A stretch of DNA of 6,398 nt from DATKGP01 sp035510775 (GTDB lineage: Bacteria > Patescibacteriota > UBA1384 > 2-12-FULL-50-11), in the NCBI GenBank assembly GCA_035510775.1, contig DATKGP010000015.1, positions 1 to 6,398 on the forward strand, given 5' to 3'. A model generated the notes under the pieces. It saw only the letters and a program-made list of their open reading frames with translations, had not been told where the DNA came from and made no database searches. Of the stretch, positions 5,049 to 6,398 are shown piece after piece (position 1 is the first letter of the stretch; every line of letters begins with the position of its first letter). The translations under genes were made by a program, and so were the position numbers.

Positions 5049-6023
5049 ATGAAGCGATTAGTAAGTGGCATTAAACCAACCGGCGACCTTCACCTCGGTA
5101 ACTACTTGGGAGCGATAAAGCAGTGGGTTGAACTGCAAAACGACCATGACTGCTTTTTCTTCATCGCTGATTATCATGCTTTAACGACTCGACCAAAACC
5201 TGAAGATTTATCCAGACGAACACTTGAATTGACCGCCGCCTTGATGGCGCTAGGAATTGATCCGCGCTCATCAGTTTTGTTCGCCCAATCGGACGTGCCA
5301 GAGCACGCCGAGCTATCTTGGATTTTGAGCAATTTCGTCTCTATGGGCGCGCTCAACCGAATGACTCAATACAAGGAGAAAAAAGACCAGTACGGCCAAA
5401 ATGCCGGCCTTTATACCTATCCGATACTCATGGCAGCCGACATTGTTATTTACGGTGCGGAAGTTGTACCAGTCGGCGAGGATCAAGTTCAACATTTGGA
5501 ACTAGCTCGCGAGATTGTTCGCTCGGTAAACTCCCACACCGGCAAAAATACTTTAGTTGAGCCAAAACCATTGCTGACTAAAACCGCCCGAGTGATGTCG
5601 TTGAATAACCCCGAAATTAAGATGTCCAAAAGTTTGCCTGGTGGCGCCATCGGGATTCTCGATACCGAAGAAGAAATTGTCCGCAACATCAAACGCGCCG
5701 TCACCGATTCCGACCCGGCCGCGCCGGTCAAAGGCAAAGGCCTGCAGAACTTGTTTGATATTTTATATGATATCAGCGCGCCTGAAACGAGCGCGAAATT
5801 AGAAAAGCTTTACGCCGATGGCAAGTTGCAATATTCCGAGCTGAAAGAACAGCTCATCGAAGATATTCTGGCCTTTTTGGGGCCGGTTCAGAAAACCTAT
5901 CAATCGCTGATTAAAGACCCAGAGTTGCTACGTAAAACTCTTCGCCACGGCGCCGACAAGGCTCGACCAATCGCCCAGGAGCTGCTTCGCAAAATCAAAA
6001 CCGACGTCGGTTTGATAAACTAA
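5049..6023 (+). CDS. trpS: Tryptophanyl-tRNA synthetase (EC 6.1.1.2)
   Basis: TrpRS is a class Ic aminoacyl-tRNA synthetase that activates tryptophan with ATP and attaches it to tRNA-Trp in the cytoplasm. The protein has 324 residues, close to the usual ~330. The N-terminus MKRLVSGIKPTGDLHLGNY is canonical and contains the HIGH-type signature as HLGN (15-18). YPILMAADIVIY (124-135) holds Asp131, equivalent to the residue that recognises the tryptophan indole in the Geobacillus enzyme. VGEDQ.QHLEL (142-152) and the KMSKS loop, present as a perfect KMSKS at 191-195, follow. The C-terminal helical domain (about 205-324) binds the anticodon. The ATG at 5049 is set by family alignment; no ribosome binding site precedes it. 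There is no T-box leader, since an unrelated terminator lies immediately upstream. It appears to be transcribed alone. Confidence 0.99.
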   Translation: MKRLVSGIKPTGDLHLGNYLGAIKQWVELQNDHDCFFFIADYHALTTRPKPEDLSRRTLELTAALMALGIDPRSSVLFAQSDVPEHAELSWILSNFVSMGALNRMTQYKEKKDQYGQNAGLYTYPILMAADIVIYGAEVVPVGEDQVQHLELAREIVRSVNSHTGKNTLVEPKPLLTKTARVMSLNNPEIKMSKSLPGGAIGILDTEEEIVRNIKRAVTDSDPAAPVKGKGLQNLFDILYDISAPETSAKLEKLYADGKLQYSELKEQLIEDILAFLGPVQKTYQSLIKDPELLRKTLRHGADKARPIAQELLRKIKTDVGLIN

Positions 6024-6096
6024 AAACCAAAAAGTAAAAACAAAAATGTAATGTTGAGTTTTAAAATTTAGAATTACATTTTACTCTTTGGTTTTT
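6022..6096 (+). terminator. AT-rich imperfect inverted repeat after trpS, probable bidirectional terminator
   Basis: The outer arms 6022-6039 and 6079-6096 pair with one mismatch. A competing inner pairing, 6043-6052 with 6073-6082, is perfect over 10 bp. The right arm ends in TTTTT. It starts at the trpS stop codon and is very AT-rich, unlike the GC-rich terminators elsewhere in the window. It may be a decayed repeat element rather than a dedicated terminator. Confidence 0.5.
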
Positions 6097-6131
6097 GCAT
6101 TTTAGTTTCGCTAGCGATAGATATTTCACCG

Positions 6132-6160
6132 TTGATTCTCCGACCAATTCTCGCTACGAT
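6132..6160 (+). promoter_or_regulatory. Candidate promoter for the 3'-edge gene
   Basis: TTGATT (6132-6137) and TACGAT (6155-6160) are 17 bases apart, each matching the consensus at four of six positions. A start near 6167 would give a leader of about 40 bases. A second option, TTGACT at 6160-6165 with TATGCG at 6183-6188, has a poorer -10. Confidence 0.35.
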
Positions 6161-6206
6161 TGACTCATCCTTGGGCGTGCAGTATGCGCGCAAGGAGGTG
6201 AGTACC

Positions 6207-6398
6207 TTGGCAATCAGAGCAGTTCGCGATCTGGGCGAGCTGAAGCGCGAGCGTCAGGCCGCCCTGAATATTGTCGAGCAGCCCATTAAGCCGAACCAGC
6301 CCACCAAGCTGGACAAGCACGTTTGCTACTTCTGCAAGCGCGACAACGGCTTGATCGTCCCCGTCAATTCCGCCGCCCTTAGCGAGGGGCGCTTCTAC
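6207..6398 (+). CDS. Hypothetical protein with CxxC pair, 5' part of gene
   Basis: The gene runs off the right edge; 64 codons are visible. I place the start at TTG 6207 because AAGGAGGTG at 6192-6200, the full complement of the 16S 3' end, lies 8 bases before it (counted from AGGAGG). The frame remains open upstream, with GTG at 6177 and 6198 as alternatives, but the first lacks a ribosome binding site and the second lies inside it. The visible product starts as MAIRAVRDLGELK, is rich in Arg/Glu/Lys, then has a Pro/Lys linker and VCYFCKRD around residues 42-49. The Cys43-x-x-Cys46 pair looks like half of a zinc-ribbon site whose other half would lie beyond the edge. No family can be assigned from this part. 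Confidence 0.7.
   Translation, partial: MAIRAVRDLGELKRERQAALNIVEQPIKPNQPTKLDKHVCYFCKRDNGLIVPVNSAALSEGRFY

Noticed and set aside
6108..6117. TCGCTAGCGA perfect 10-bp palindrome
   Set aside because: It is short enough to occur by chance, and no second copy or clear regulatory position was found.

Overview
The window reads as chromosomal DNA of a bacterium with a compact genome. Nine protein genes can be supported: three well-known housekeeping genes (groES, groEL, trpS) and six unrecognised ones, two of them cut by the window edges. Genes are separated by short gaps with clear intrinsic terminators, and most starts carry good Shine-Dalgarno sequences. UGA ends at least one gene directly before a terminator, so UGA is a stop codon here, which argues against the Gracilibacteria/Absconditibacteria code. 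The degenerate AT-rich intergenic repeats, the many small orphan proteins and a possibly leaderless trpS would fit a Patescibacteria (Candidate Phyla Radiation) genome such as a Parcubacteria-like lineage. This placement is an inference; comparing the GroEL and TrpRS sequences with databases would decide it.

Layout. Positions 1-351 (+) hold the 3' end of a gene for a small Cys-containing (CxxC ... CxC) protein. It converges on a minus-strand gene (466-783) for a small membrane-anchored protein, with back-to-back terminators between them at 366-439. Next on the minus strand is an AT-richer gene (895-1794) whose protein ends in a variant SEC-C zinc motif. It lies just downstream of groEL (1856-3478), which follows groES (3623-3916). 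The groES-groEL gap is filled by AT-rich repeats. The groE promoter at 3943-3970 is overlapped by an 18-bp palindrome that is not the CIRCE/HrcA operator.

On the plus strand, diverging from groES, are two small genes (4035-4469 and 4575-4982). Their products align over nearly their whole length and are diverged tandem paralogues of a family I do not recognise. Each is followed by its own terminator. trpS (5049-6023) comes next; its best -10 box sits only 7 nt before the ATG, suggesting a leaderless transcript. A large AT-rich inverted repeat follows trpS. The window ends inside a gene with a TTG start, a perfect Shine-Dalgarno sequence and a CxxC pair.

Functionally, GroES/GroEL form the folding chamber and TrpRS charges tRNA-Trp. 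Nothing here shows that the small genes work with them. The most interesting items are the paralogue pair, the groE palindrome and the SEC-C gene behind groEL.
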